The notes: generated from the sequence alone by a model not told the origin. A stretch of 61,721 nt of DNA from Oceanobacillus alkalisoli (GCF_021556485.1 NZ_JAKGBW010000022.1:1-61721); one strand, 5' to 3'. Positions 43,411 to 52,421 are shown, numbered from the stretch's first letter. Numbers and translations: made by a program.

Positions 43411-44136
43411 TTAATGCAACCTTCCGCCTTCTGGATCTTCTTCAATCGGCTCCTCTGGTTCTGGTTCTGGTTCTGAATCTGGGTCAGGTTCAGGCTTTGG
43501 ATCTGGCTTTGGATCTGGCTTTGGGTTTGGCTTTGGCTTTGGTTCCGGATCAGGCTCTGGCTTCGGTGGTTTCGGAGCTGGGTTTGGTTTTGGTTTTGGT
43601 TTTGGAGTCGGATCTGGTTTCGGATTCGATGGTGTCGGCTGCTTGTTTGTGTCAGAGCTGCTATCACGCCAGTTATTGTAATTACTTGAGCTATCTGTAG
43701 TATTATCATTTCCAGAATTTGAATTATTATTTGGAACAGTCCAGTTCGACGGTTCTTCTGTTTCTGTTAATTCATTATCCACTGTTTCTTCTTCCGGAAC
43801 TTCTGGTTCTTCCAGCGGCTCTTCCTCTACTTCTTCAAATGTATCGTTCGAAGCAAGCGCGAACTTCGCTTTATCTTTTAAAACTAAAGTACTAAGTGTT
43901 TCTTTTTTAACAATATCCTGCGGCGCGTCTACTGAATCATCTTTTTCTTCTTCTGTTTCCGCCATTTCACTATCTTCTTCCTCAGTTACTTCTGTTTCTT
44001 CTTTTTCGATTTCTTCCTCATCTATCTTCCCGAGTTCGTCCCGATTTGCATTTGCTTGATAAATTCCTAAGCCGACAACCCCTACAAAAACAAGAAACGT
44101 AATAATGTTAATTATTAATAGCTTCTTGGGTTTCAC
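43411..44136 (-). CDS. Membrane-anchored acidic, proline-rich repeat protein
   Basis: The protein has about 241 residues. After a short basic N-terminus there is one membrane helix (about 8-28), then a long acidic region, an Asn/Ser-rich stretch, and a C-terminal tail of more than 60 residues built from P-x-P-x repeats with Lys changing to Glu (KPKPNP, then EPDPEPKPK). GTG at 44136 is the likely start, with GGGAGGGG upstream. The tail resembles wall-spanning proline-rich linkers, but no sorting signal or folded domain is seen. The function is unknown. The repeated DNA also creates a long spurious ORF in another frame. Confidence 0.7.
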   Translation of the reverse strand: MKPKKLLIINIITFLVFVGVVGLGIYQANANRDELGKIDEEEIEKEETEVTEEEDSEMAETEEEKDDSVDAPQDIVKKETLSTLVLKDKAKFALASNDTFEEVEEEPLEEPEVPEEETVDNELTETEEPSNWTVPNNNSNSGNDNTTDSSSNYNNWRDSSSDTNKQPTPSNPKPDPTPKPKPKPNPAPKPPKPEPDPEPKPKPNPKPDPKPDPKPEPDPDSEPEPEPEEPIEEDPEGGRLH

Positions 44137-44253
44137 GATTTTCCCCTCCCTGCTACATCTTTCCAATTGTCTCTATTGTAAGCTTTTAGCAGGAGGTTTT
44201 TCAATGGTTTTTGATAAATTATTCCTATATCTTTCATTTTCCTGAGGAATTCG

Positions 44254-46446
44254 TCATTTTTCCTGAGTTTGTTTCTTATTGAAATCCATTTCCCAGCTAT
44301 AATATGCTGCTCCTTCTTTCTTATGATAAGAAAGGTAAGCATTGAATTTCTTCCCTTTTTTACTCGTCAACCCTTTTACATACGCCCGGTTATTTTTCAA
44401 AATCTGTTTCACCATTGTTTTGGTCGGTTTCTTTCGCATCGTGGCAAGGAATTTATCATTTTTCCAAATGGCGAATTTACAGTCGTTTTTCCAGTTTCTA
44501 CAACTAAAGGCCATGTAAGTATCAACAACATCCTCTCCACAAGCTGGACATTTACCTAATACTTCGTTCGTCGCCTTCTTTTTCGCTACTTTCTGGATAA
44601 TTGTTTCTTCGTCCTCTTTAATTGTTTCAACTGCTTCTGTTGTAAACTGGAAAATGAGGGTGAGAAAGTCTTTTCGCGTTTCTTCCCCTTTTTGAATATC
44701 AGCAAGACGTTTTTCAAGTCGGCCAGTGAATTCCAAGTCAAATAAACTTTTCACCGGGAAAGTCTCGACAAGCTTTCTGCCGAGTTCTGTACAGGTAAGA
44801 TTTTTACCTGCTGCGGAAACATAGCCAACATCCTTCAACTTTTTAATCGTCTCTGCACGTGTTGCTGGTGTACCAATGCTAAAACCCGTTAATATGCTGC
44901 CGAGCGATTCTTCATCTGTTTCACTGTCTTCTTCTTTTATATTCTTACCGCATGTTTCCATCACTCGCAGCAGCGTTCGTTCAGTATGCTGTTTTGGTGG
45001 CGTTGTTAAATGATCGGTTAATTTCGTTTCCTGAATACCTACTTGATCGTCGACTTGAATAATAGGCAAAAGGACATCCTTCGACTGGATTTTCTCTACT
45101 TTTTTCCAACCTTCCATTAGTTGGACTCTTCCTTTTGTCATAAAAACACCGTCAATTGCGGCATCGATTACTTTCGTCGTCAGGTTGGTTTCCTCGTATT
45201 CAGCAATCGGCATAAACTGCATGATAAACCGGTTTTTAATTGCCTGATAAACGATTGATTCGTCAGCGTTGAGCCGTTTCGGTTTTAAATAAGTCGGTAT
45301 GATTGCGCTGTGACTTTCTACTTTCGCATTGTTGAATACCCGCCTTGTCTTCATAAATTTAATTTCATCTTTATAAGGTAAGTCTTCGCTATGCGTCTTT
45401 AATACATGTGCCGTCTTCCCGACTAAACTCTCATCAAGTGCGACACTCGAAGTTCTTGGATAGGTAATCAGCTTTTTTTCATATAGGGACTGGGCAACTT
45501 TCAGGACTTTATCAGAGGTCCAGCCTTTATATTTGTTCGTAATAAACCCTTGGAGATTCGAGAGGTTGAAGAGAAATGGCGGGAATTCCTTTTTCTTCGT
45601 CACTTTTTTATCGATGACTTGTCCTTGTTTGCCGGCAATTTTTTCCTCGATCTCAAGTAGCGTTTCTTTTTTCTTAAATTTATCTTCTTTGCCTTCTGTA
45701 TATGTCCCTTCATAAATCTTTTTCTCTTTTGTTTCAAAAACAGCGGCAAGTTTATAATAATCTTCGGGTTTAAAATTTTCGATTTCCTTATCCCGGTCAT
45801 AAATGATTTTTAATGTCGGCAGGAGCACGCGCCCGATATTTAACGCTTGCCCACTCCCCTCTTGGTATTTCAATGTTGTGACAGACGTAAGATTAATACC
45901 GATTACCCAGTCGGCCCACTGTCTGCTGATTCCCGCATCCCGAAGCGGTTGCATCTCGTCATTCTGCTTTAGTTTCTCTAACCCGCTCCGTACTTCATTC
46001 GGTGTCCATTCATTCAGTAAGAGACGGTACACCGGTTTATTCGGACGTTTACCGCCACGATATATGATGCTGTCCCCGATTAGTTGACCCTCTCTATCAT
46101 AATCGCAAGCGGAAATAATAGATTCCACTTCCGGTTTTCGAATGAGTGATTCAATAATTTTTAATTGCTTCGCAGCTCCGGGGTCAGCCGACTTCCGGTT
46201 CCGCGGATTGCTTTTCACTTTATATTTGAACGCCTGCGGAATGAACGGGAAATAATTCATACGCCAGCGCTGCATCTTCGGTTCATAGTCTTTTGCATCA
46301 TATAATTCTACTAAATGACCAAAAGCCCATGTAATGAAATAGCCATTCCCTTCATAATAACCATCTTTCTTTGTCTTAATTTGCAATGCATCTGCAATGT
46401 TTTTTGCTACGGATGGTTTTTCAGCGAGGATTAATGTGTATCCCAT
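44254..46446 (-). CDS. topB: DNA topoisomerase III
   Basis: This 730-residue type IA topoisomerase has an N-terminal TOPRIM domain (ILAEKPSVAKNIADAL; SACDYDREGQLIGD near residues 113-126 with the acidic Mg2+ ligands). The catalytic-tyrosine segment is EKKLITYPRTSS near 325, and the C-terminal region (CPACGEDVVDTYMAFSCRNW) retains zinc-ribbon cysteines. It decatenates and relaxes negatively supercoiled DNA. The length matches Bacillus TopB. AAGGGG lies upstream of the ATG. Confidence 0.96.
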   Translation of the reverse strand: MGYTLILAEKPSVAKNIADALQIKTKKDGYYEGNGYFITWAFGHLVELYDAKDYEPKMQRWRMNYFPFIPQAFKYKVKSNPRNRKSADPGAAKQLKIIESLIRKPEVESIISACDYDREGQLIGDSIIYRGGKRPNKPVYRLLLNEWTPNEVRSGLEKLKQNDEMQPLRDAGISRQWADWVIGINLTSVTTLKYQEGSGQALNIGRVLLPTLKIIYDRDKEIENFKPEDYYKLAAVFETKEKKIYEGTYTEGKEDKFKKKETLLEIEEKIAGKQGQVIDKKVTKKKEFPPFLFNLSNLQGFITNKYKGWTSDKVLKVAQSLYEKKLITYPRTSSVALDESLVGKTAHVLKTHSEDLPYKDEIKFMKTRRVFNNAKVESHSAIIPTYLKPKRLNADESIVYQAIKNRFIMQFMPIAEYEETNLTTKVIDAAIDGVFMTKGRVQLMEGWKKVEKIQSKDVLLPIIQVDDQVGIQETKLTDHLTTPPKQHTERTLLRVMETCGKNIKEEDSETDEESLGSILTGFSIGTPATRAETIKKLKDVGYVSAAGKNLTCTELGRKLVETFPVKSLFDLEFTGRLEKRLADIQKGEETRKDFLTLIFQFTTEAVETIKEDEETIIQKVAKKKATNEVLGKCPACGEDVVDTYMAFSCRNWKNDCKFAIWKNDKFLATMRKKPTKTMVKQILKNNRAYVKGLTSKKGKKFNAYLSYHKKEGAAYYSWEMDFNKKQTQEK

Positions 46447-46608
46447 CTTTAAGTCAATCCCCTTTCATGTATGTTTAACTTTTCACACTGGATTTTTTGT
46501 TTTCTACTCTCCATTTAATCTTGATCCACGCTTCTCAACCGAACGTTTATTCTTTTTTTAGTTTGGACGATTTCGCTCAAAAAGTCAATCATATTTGAGT
46601 AAATTAAA

Positions 46609-46645
46609 AGAACCTGTTTGCAAAATATTGCCTCAAACAGGTTCT
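46609..46645 (-). terminator. Terminator of the small membrane protein gene
   Basis: A perfect 12-bp stem (AGAACCTGTTTG at 46609-46620, CAAACAGGTTCT at 46634-46645) is followed by TTTTAATTT on the minus strand. The remaining 46447-46742 sequence shows no gene. Confidence 0.8.
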
Positions 46646-46742
46646 CTTAAGTCCCTTCCTTAACGAACTTCTTGTTCAACTAAGGGTAACCTTTAGTTGA
46701 AATAGATTTGATTATTTTTCATTTTTCTTCCACATAAAATAG

Positions 46743-47015
46743 TTATAAATAAGTTGAACCAAAATAGATTGTAAGAAATAATAGTCCTAAAAGTACATTG
46801 GCTGCCATACTCCACTCTGTGTAAGAATAAATAACAATGAGTGCCAAAGTTATTACAGGTAAACTTATTAAGGTTTTTATCAGCTTTCTCCTATACGACA
46901 GTTTAAAATAATTTAATTTAAAACCTTTATCCACCTTATCCGAACCTCTGAACATAACCGATAAAATGATAGTAACTAATAATGCAGCTACAATGGGAAT
47001 AACAAATACTGTCAA
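46743..47015 (-). CDS. Hypothetical membrane protein, three helices
   Basis: This 90-residue protein has predicted helices at about 3-23, 48-66 and 70-88 and a basic loop (KLSYRRKLIK) between the first two. The start is TTG, 8 bp after AGGGGGATC. No family is recognised. A short decayed-looking frame lies just upstream on the same strand. Confidence 0.6.
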   Translation of the reverse strand: MTVFVIPIVAALLVTIILSVMFRGSDKVDKGFKLNYFKLSYRRKLIKTLISLPVITLALIVIYSYTEWSMAANVLLGLLFLTIYFGSTYL

Positions 47016-47047
47016 ACTCAGATCCCCCTCTATTTAACCAGCAATAA

Positions 47048-47198
47048 TCATTCACCCTTTCTCAACTGGTTTGACGCTCTAACAATCCCCATATCTTTAA
47101 ATCTCTCCAATTCTTCTGGTGTCATATTTTTTTCTGCTCGTGCTACTTTTAACCGATTTTGTAGTATAAACGTTAGAACATTTAGTCCCGTGATTTTA
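47048..47198 (-). pseudogene. Possible gene remnant
   Basis: An open minus-strand frame ends ...QNRLKVARAEKNMTPEEL followed by ERFKDMGIVR and a short basic tail. It has no start codon with a ribosome binding site upstream. The first part resembles the start of small XRE-type regulators or the cytoplasmic tail of a small membrane protein. It may be decayed or may start at the internal ATG at 47125 (25 codons). Confidence 0.3.
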
Positions 47199-47208
47199 TT
47201 TAAACACA

Positions 47209-47245
47209 AAAAAACCTTCTGCTACAGAAGCAGAAGGGTTTTTTT
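47209..47245 (-). terminator. Terminator of the cold-shock gene
   Basis: AAAACCTTCTGCT pairs with AGCAGAAGGGTTTT around a short loop (about 47209-47245), with T-runs on both strands. Confidence 0.85.
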
Positions 47246-47250
47246 ATAAA

Positions 47251-47451
47251 TTAGGATTTAACAACGTTAGTTGCTTGTGGTCCACGGTTTCCTTCTTCGA
47301 TATCGAAAGAAACTTGTTGACCTTCGTCTAAAGTTTTGAAACCATCGCCTTGAATTGCTGAGAAGTGTACGAATACATCGTCTCCACCTTCAACTTCGAT
47401 GAAACCGAAACCTTTGTCTGCGTTAAACCATTTTACTGAACCTGTGTTCAT
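47251..47451 (-). CDS. Cold-shock protein (CspB/CspD type)
   Basis: This 66-residue five-stranded OB-fold RNA chaperone has both nucleic-acid motifs: RNP1 KGFGFIEV near residues 14-21 and RNP2 VFVHFSAI near 27-34. The ATG at 47451 follows TGGAGGAA; the upstream in-frame extension is the leader. An untranslated leader of about 125 nt, typical of cold-shock mRNAs, is predicted. It is close to both CspB and CspD of B. subtilis; which one is not decided. Confidence 0.95.
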   Translation of the reverse strand: MNTGSVKWFNADKGFGFIEVEGGDDVFVHFSAIQGDGFKTLDEGQQVSFDIEEGNRGPQATNVVKS

Positions 47452-47581
47452 ATGAAATTCCTCCATTGTGCATCAAGCACGTTTATTACTTTGGTTGTTC
47501 TGATAATAATTCAAGACGATGAAATACAATGTATGCTTTGACAAAATCCTGTATTGCTAGCACGAACAATTAAGTAACCTC

Positions 47582-47590
47582 AGTATAACA
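47582..47590 (-). promoter_or_regulatory. Extended -10 promoter of the cold-shock gene
   Basis: The minus strand reads TGTTATACT, an extended -10 (TGn plus TATACT). It would give a leader of about 125 nt, in line with the long 5' untranslated regions that regulate csp genes. Confidence 0.5.
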
Positions 47591-47669
47591 CACAGCATTC
47601 AAAAAAGATACTATTATTTTTTAGATATAACATCATAACCCTGTTTTGATTCACGCCCACTGTATTCAT

Positions 47670-48107
47670 TTATTGAATCCCCATCCATTCCTTTAATTCC
47701 TCTTCATTATGAATGAGATCTTTCAACGTATACTCATCAAGCACTTTAAAAAATGCATGCAATGCCCGATTGACGACATGTTTCAACATACATCCAGGTG
47801 AAATGACGCAATGGCTCTGACCTTTATCAAAGCATTCCAGCATGGCAAAATCATTCTCCAGCTGCCTGACAACAATCCCGACATTAATTTCTTCTGCAGG
47901 CTTTGCTAGACGGATTCCGCCATTTCGTCCTCTGATTGTTTCGATCAATTCAAGCTTGTTTAATTCGTGAACAATTTTTCCAAGGTGATGTTGCGATATA
48001 TTAAATACTTCCGAGATTTCTTTAATGTTTACTAGTTCATCGTTCTCTTTCATCCCCGCAAATAATAGAACACGCAGTCCATAATCTGTATATTTTTTTA
48101 GATTCAT
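47670..48107 (-). CDS. nsrR: Nitric-oxide-sensing Rrf2 family repressor NsrR
   Basis: This 145-residue winged-helix protein has a [4Fe-4S] cluster ligated by three cysteines at positions 92, 100 and 106 (ECFDKGQSHC...PGC), the positions known for B. subtilis NsrR. The recognition helix region ISQHHLGKIVHELN lies near residue 38. It represses NO-detoxification genes and releases DNA when NO attacks the cluster. It is divergent from hmp, its classical target, with a clear operator between them. Confidence 0.95.
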   Translation of the reverse strand: MNLKKYTDYGLRVLLFAGMKENDELVNIKEISEVFNISQHHLGKIVHELNKLELIETIRGRNGGIRLAKPAEEINVGIVVRQLENDFAMLECFDKGQSHCVISPGCMLKHVVNRALHAFFKVLDEYTLKDLIHNEEELKEWMGIQ

Positions 48108-48168
48108 ATTCGTTTCTCCTTATTAAATACTGGTTCACATGATTGTAACATAAGTTCAGTTTTCCCTA

Positions 48169-48198
48169 TTGATACAGTGATTACATTGATTATACAAT
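48169..48198 (+). promoter_or_regulatory. Promoter of hmp
   Basis: TTGATA (48169-48174) is followed by TATACA or TACAAT (48191-48198), giving 16-18 bp spacing. The NsrR operator begins 5 bp downstream, over the start site. Confidence 0.65.
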
Positions 48199-48202
48199 AA
48201 AG

Positions 48203-48219
48203 ATGTATTCAAAATACAT
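48203..48219. promoter_or_regulatory. NsrR operator
   Basis: ATGTATTCAAAATACAT is a 7-3-7 inverted repeat that fits the known NsrR site of B. subtilis hmp (ATGTATTT-AAATACAT type). It overlaps the predicted hmp start, so bound NsrR would block transcription. Confidence 0.88.
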
Positions 48220-48252
48220 GTTTAAACTTTTCAAAAGAGGAGTGTTTAAATT

Positions 48253-49479
48253 ATGGCAACTACTACAACAGGTTTAACTGAAGAAACCCGAAACATTATT
48301 AAAGCGACTGTACCAGTATTAGAAGAGCATGGCGAACAAATTACAACACGTTTCTATCAATTGATGTTTGAAAACCATCCAGAATTAAAAAACATCTTCA
48401 ACCAAACAAATCAACGACACGGGGATCAACCGAGAGCCTTAGCAAATACGGTTTATGCTGCTGCTGCAAACATTGATAATTTGGAAGCGATTTTACCAGC
48501 TGTCGACTCGATTGCACATAAACATAAGAGTCTGAACATCAAGCCGGAACATTATCCGATTGTCGGTAAATATCTGCTTCTAGGCATTAAAGATGTGCTG
48601 GGAGACGCAGCAACAGATGAAATCATCGATGCTTGGGAAAAAGCATATGGTGTGATTGCCGATGTATTTATTTCCGTCGAAAAAGAAATGTATGAAGAAA
48701 CGAAAAAAATGACAGGCGGTTGGATTGATTACCGCGACTTTAAAGTAATGAAGAAAGTGAAAGAAAGTAACGTGATTACGTCGTTCTATCTGGAGCCGGC
48801 AGACGGTAATCCTTTCCCTGGTTACAAGGCGGGTCAGTACATTACAGTAAAAGTTGATATCGAAGGAGAACCATACACACATCAACGTCAATACAGCTTA
48901 TCCTGTGCACCAGACGAAGGTATGTACCGGATTAGTGTGAAACGGGAAGATGGCACTGCTGATATTCCAGCTGGAATTGTATCCTCTTATTTACATGAGC
49001 ATGTTGAAGAAGGAAATATGCTTTCCATCAGTGCGCCTTCTGGAGAATTCTACCTTGATACGGAAGATACTCGTCCACTCGTTTTATTAAGCGGTGGTGT
49101 CGGGCTTACTCCAATGATGAGTATGCTTGAAACAGTGATCAAGGAACAGCCAGAACGTAAAGTTACGTATATTCACGCTGCACAAAATGGTAATGTTCAT
49201 GCAATGAAGGACCGTGTGAACGAAATTACAGAATCCCATAACAATGTGAATAGCTATGTCGTGTACGATCGCCCGGAAACAGATGACCAATACGATAAGT
49301 TAGGACATATTGATACCGAATGGTTAAGCACCATTCTTCCAACGACAGATGCTGCTTATTATTTCTGCGGACCGAAAGGCTTTATGCGTGCTGCTTATAA
49401 AATCTTAAAAGAATACGGTGTTGCTGAAGAAGATATCCATTTTGAAATCTTCGGACCGGCAGAAGATATTACAAATTAA
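48253..49479 (+). CDS. hmp: Flavohemoprotein (nitric oxide dioxygenase)
   Basis: This 408-residue enzyme oxidises NO to nitrate with O2 and NADPH. The globin domain (about 1-140) has the proximal His in AHKHKSLNI near residue 85 and the distal [16 protein letters not shown] near 30. The FAD domain has RQYSLSCAP near 207, and the NAD domain has [15 protein letters not shown] near 276 and CGPKGFMRA near 374. NsrR-controlled promoter and adjacent nsrR support the role. AAGAGGAG precedes the ATG. Confidence 0.97.
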   Translation: MATTTTGLTEETRNIIKATVPVLEEHGEQITTRFYQLMFENHPELKNIFNQTNQRHGDQPRALANTVYAAAANIDNLEAILPAVDSIAHKHKSLNIKPEHYPIVGKYLLLGIKDVLGDAATDEIIDAWEKAYGVIADVFISVEKEMYEETKKMTGGWIDYRDFKVMKKVKESNVITSFYLEPADGNPFPGYKAGQYITVKVDIEGEPYTHQRQYSLSCAPDEGMYRISVKREDGTADIPAGIVSSYLHEHVEEGNMLSISAPSGEFYLDTEDTRPLVLLSGGVGLTPMMSMLETVIKEQPERKVTYIHAAQNGNVHAMKDRVNEITESHNNVNSYVVYDRPETDDQYDKLGHIDTEWLSTILPTTDAAYYFCGPKGFMRAAYKILKEYGVAEEDIHFEIFGPAEDITN

Positions 49480-49503
49480 TTTTCGTTTCATAAACAACAA
49501 GAT

Positions 49504-49547
49504 AATCCCAGTTACTGTTTTTCTTTATACAGTAGCCGGGATTTTTT
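49504..49547 (+). terminator. Terminator of hmp
   Basis: AATCCCAGTTACTGT (49504-49518) pairs with ACAGTAGCCGGGATT (49529-49543) with two wobble pairs, followed by TTTTT. Confidence 0.8.
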
Positions 49548-49778
49548 CTTTTTCTCTCCCCTCCCCGGCTGTTTTGAAAAATAATTGTTTTATTCTCCAT
49601 TTCTATGCTCGTCCTATTTGCCCTCTTAGAGCAAACAGACAAAATTGCACTTACACTAAATACAAGTAACCCACAGCTTTCCCCAAGTTCTCCTGTAATT
49701 TATTTCATACCAAAAGTAAAAAATAGTTTACTATATGTAAAAAATATGTTACCTTTATTTTCGAAGAGGTGAATGGAT

Positions 49779-50006
49779 ATGTCCTTTAACCAAAAAAGAA
49801 AAATAAGTAACAGGATTGTTGTGTTAAGAGCAGAAAGAGGATTGTCCCAGCGTGAGCTTGCAGACAAGTTAGGTGTTAGCAGACAAACGATTATTTCTCT
49901 TGAAAAAAACAGGTACAATCCCTCTTTGAAATTAGCATTCGATATTGCTCTTTTCTTTAATGTCGATTTGCTAGATGTTTTCCAATATGAAATGGAGGAG
50001 GATTAA
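49779..50006 (+). CDS. XRE family transcriptional regulator
   Basis: This DNA-binding protein of about 75 residues is a single helix-turn-helix domain (LRAERGLSQRELADKLGVSRQTIISLEKNRYNPSLKLAFDIALFF). It is of the short type usually paired with a small membrane protein. The ATG at 49779 is preferred to 49773 because AGAGGTG lies 7 bp upstream. The next gene starts at the adjacent base after the stop codon, so they form an operon. Confidence 0.9.
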   Translation: MSFNQKRKISNRIVVLRAERGLSQRELADKLGVSRQTIISLEKNRYNPSLKLAFDIALFFNVDLLDVFQYEMEED

Positions 50007-50007
50007 G

Positions 50008-50310
50008 GTGGATATGCTTTTAGCTATACTACGCCTTGTTTATGTCATTATCTTCTTTGTTGCTGTTTTTATTTCTTTAAAATTTGAATTGGGAGAGGAA
50101 TCTAAGGATGAACGGGGTCAAAGCATTTCGAATAAATCGTATGGTATTGTATTTCCTTTAATACCGTTAGGATGGTTTCTCATTGAATTGTATGATTGGT
50201 TCATTCAGCATTTGGACTATGAAACGTACAAATTAGCGATTTGGTTTTTAATTACTGGCTTAATGATTCTCCATGCGAGCATTGTGAGCGTTCTAAAAAG
50301 AAGGTATTAA
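50008..50310 (+). CDS. Small membrane protein paired with the XRE regulator
   Basis: The 100-residue product has three predicted helices (about 3-22, 45-65 and 75-93). GTG at 50008 is the likely start, directly after the regulator's stop codon and preceded by GGAGGAGG. Such regulator-membrane protein pairs are common in Firmicutes; the membrane partner may sequester or respond to the regulator. No more specific family is assigned. Confidence 0.75.
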   Translation: MDMLLAILRLVYVIIFFVAVFISLKFELGEESKDERGQSISNKSYGIVFPLIPLGWFLIELYDWFIQHLDYETYKLAIWFLITGLMILHASIVSVLKRRY

Positions 50311-50411
50311 ATTATTAACAGGTATTCGGATTATCGTGTGGAATTGATATATGTGGAAATAGGTTTGATTCAGTAGTTTTTTCAATAATCGGGGCACTTT
50401 GTTAAACAATA

Positions 50412-50528
50412 GAATGAATTTCATAATTACCAAAGTCGGCTTTTCCATCACCATATGTAGTTGGGAACGAACCAACTCAACTACATATGGTGATGGTGAA
50501 GCATTAAATACGTATTATGAAATTCATT
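50412..50528 (-). mobile_element. 117-bp MITE-like element, copy 2 (inverted)
   Basis: It is identical over all 117 bases to the reverse complement of 20432-20548. Its flanks are CAATA on the left and AAATA on the right, a 4-of-5 direct repeat. It separates the XRE/membrane gene pair from a third small membrane gene. Confidence 0.88.
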
Positions 50529-50556
50529 AAATATACTTAAAAAGGAGAAATAACTT

Positions 50557-50715
50557 TTGAAAATAAATTGGGCTTCATTTTTTACATTTTTTATCGTGAT
50601 GGCAGTTGTTGATTTAGTAGTATTTGACAATATGGCTCTAAGGCTTGCTTTCATAATTATCGGTGTCTGTAGTGGTTTGATATTTGCTACTGAAAAAAAG
50701 CAGGAATGTAATTGA
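50557..50715 (+). CDS. 52-residue membrane protein with two helices
   Basis: The start is TTG, 7-8 bp after AAAAGGAG. The protein begins MKINWASFFTFFIVMAVVDL, has a second helix ALRLAFIIIGVCSGLIFA and ends with a charged tail. It follows the MITE by 28 bp and may have belonged to the XRE operon before the insertion. No family is recognised. Confidence 0.6.
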   Translation: MKINWASFFTFFIVMAVVDLVVFDNMALRLAFIIIGVCSGLIFATEKKQECN

Positions 50716-50855
50716 ATTATTTACAGAATCAGGTGGGTTTATTTATTACTAAACATAAAATAAGTATTATCCTTTTATCTCTTTTAAATGTTGAAGGATA
50801 AGTTTTTTAATCTCTTTCCATACGATAAATTAACTAACTAAAGGAGTGTGTCTAT

Positions 50856-52169
50856 ATGAATATATGGGCCTGGATTGGGCTTTCCGGCATCGTCGTCTTC
50901 GCGCTTCTTGCCTTTCTGCGTAAAGAATACCGAACGAAAGAAAAAATTCGGGAAGCATTTATTACGATTGCCATTGTACTCGCAATTATCATTACCGTAT
51001 TACTTTTTAATGTAGATTACATACTAGCCTTTCTTCTTGGTGTGATAGCCTATATCCTATTAGATAGAAAAACATATACGAAGAAACGCTTAATCATCTA
51101 TGGCGGAATCATTATCGTTATCGGAGCTGCATTCTTCGTTATTTTCCGTGACAACCCAGATTATGTCCTCAATCATTTACAAGATAATCGGGAAACAACT
51201 TCCCTTTATGTTGTGAAAAATGGCGAAGAAGTCATTGCTTATCAGTCAGACATCGTACGTCCACTTGCAAGTACTGTCAAAATAATGATTGCCTTAGAAT
51301 ACGCAATGCAAGTTGAAGCCGGGGCACTGGATAAAACTCAGCCCGTCCCGCTTGATGAGTTGAGTCGCTTTTTTTATGAAGGTACGGACGGGAATGCACA
51401 TGAAACATGGCTCGAATCTATTCATGCGGCGGGTAAAGTAAAGGATGCGCAAGTACCTCTTCACGAAGTTGCTAAAGGAATGATTACATACAGTTCAAAT
51501 GCGAATACCGACTACCTTCTCCACCTGCTCGATATCTCCGCAATTAACAAGCGGATAGAATCCGTTGGGCTCACACAGCATGAACCGATATATCCTTTAG
51601 TCAGTCCCCTGCTCTTTCCAGAATATATTGCTGACGACTCTATGGACAAAGAGGATATCATCAGAGAACTCGAGGCTATACCGATGGAACGTTACCGGGA
51701 ACTTGCAGTTAATCTCAGCAAACAACTAAAAGAAGGTACGATTGATATTAATGACCATTCGTTTGATCTGCCACTTGAGGTTCAAAAGGTCTGGTCTGAC
51801 CGATTAACTCGAGCGTCTGCCAAGGATTACGGGCAGCTGTTAACCATCATATCCAATGACGAACTGCCGGCAGAAGCAGCTGCAATCATGCGAGATTTAA
51901 TGGAGTGGCCGATGGAAATAAATGAAGCAAATCAGGACTATTATACCCATATCGGATCAAAAGGCGGATCCACCGCTTTTATCTTAAACGATGCCTTGTA
52001 CGCTGAGGACCTTGAGGGTGATCGAATAGAAATTGTTTTATTCACAGACGACCTCAACTTATGGCAAAGCTTGATGCTGCAAAACAACATCAATTCATTT
52101 GAAGTGAATTTAATAGGTGATGAAGCATACCGATTGAAAGTTAAACAAACATTAGAAGAGCAGCCCTAA
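50856..52169 (+). CDS. Membrane-anchored penicillin-binding/beta-lactamase-like serine hydrolase
   Basis: The 437 residues carry three N-terminal membrane helices (about 5-22, 33-70 and 80-98) and an external class A beta-lactamase-type domain. The active-site motifs are S139-T-V-K142 (SxxK), YSSNAN (SxN) near residue 214 and KGGST (KTG-like) near 360. The domain is probably a D,D-peptidase, esterase or wall hydrolase rather than a true beta-lactamase, since the three-helix anchor is unusual for secreted lactamases. AAAGGAGTG precedes the ATG. Confidence 0.85.
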   Translation: MNIWAWIGLSGIVVFALLAFLRKEYRTKEKIREAFITIAIVLAIIITVLLFNVDYILAFLLGVIAYILLDRKTYTKKRLIIYGGIIIVIGAAFFVIFRDNPDYVLNHLQDNRETTSLYVVKNGEEVIAYQSDIVRPLASTVKIMIALEYAMQVEAGALDKTQPVPLDELSRFFYEGTDGNAHETWLESIHAAGKVKDAQVPLHEVAKGMITYSSNANTDYLLHLLDISAINKRIESVGLTQHEPIYPLVSPLLFPEYIADDSMDKEDIIRELEAIPMERYRELAVNLSKQLKEGTIDINDHSFDLPLEVQKVWSDRLTRASAKDYGQLLTIISNDELPAEAAAIMRDLMEWPMEINEANQDYYTHIGSKGGSTAFILNDALYAEDLEGDRIEIVLFTDDLNLWQSLMLQNNINSFEVNLIGDEAYRLKVKQTLEEQP

Positions 52170-52189
52170 CCTTCTCCTAAGCTAATTCA

Positions 52190-52413
52190 TTGCCGTCCCT
52201 TCCATTCTCCCGCATACTTTATCGCAAGGAGAAATTAGAACGGGAGGAAAAACAATGCTCAAAAAGCTTGAAGCAAGCAATCAGTTACAGATCTCGACCA
52301 ATCTCTTCCATCGCTCACAGCAATCACGGATACAACGCTTGTCTTATTTTTCGTCGATCTGGATGCCCCAATGACGCTTGACGGAACAATTAGCGGAATT
52401 GACAAAAAAGCAT
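52190..52413 (+). pseudogene. Decayed or frameshifted small gene
   Basis: A good ribosome binding site (GGGAGGAAAA) precedes an ATG at 52255 that opens a 39-codon frame starting MLKKLEASNQLQ. From about 52290 another frame reads DLDQSLPSLTAITDTTLVLFF then VDLDAPMTLDGTISGIDKKA and a stop at 52413, and looks more protein-like. One frame change would join them. The original product is not recognised. Confidence 0.35.
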
Positions 52414-52421
52414 GAACCCTG

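Noticed and set aside
43383-43709. 108-codon minus-strand ORF rich in Gln/Asn/Arg
   Set aside because: It is a frame shadow of the proline-rich repeat gene; its composition follows from the repeated codons read in another phase.
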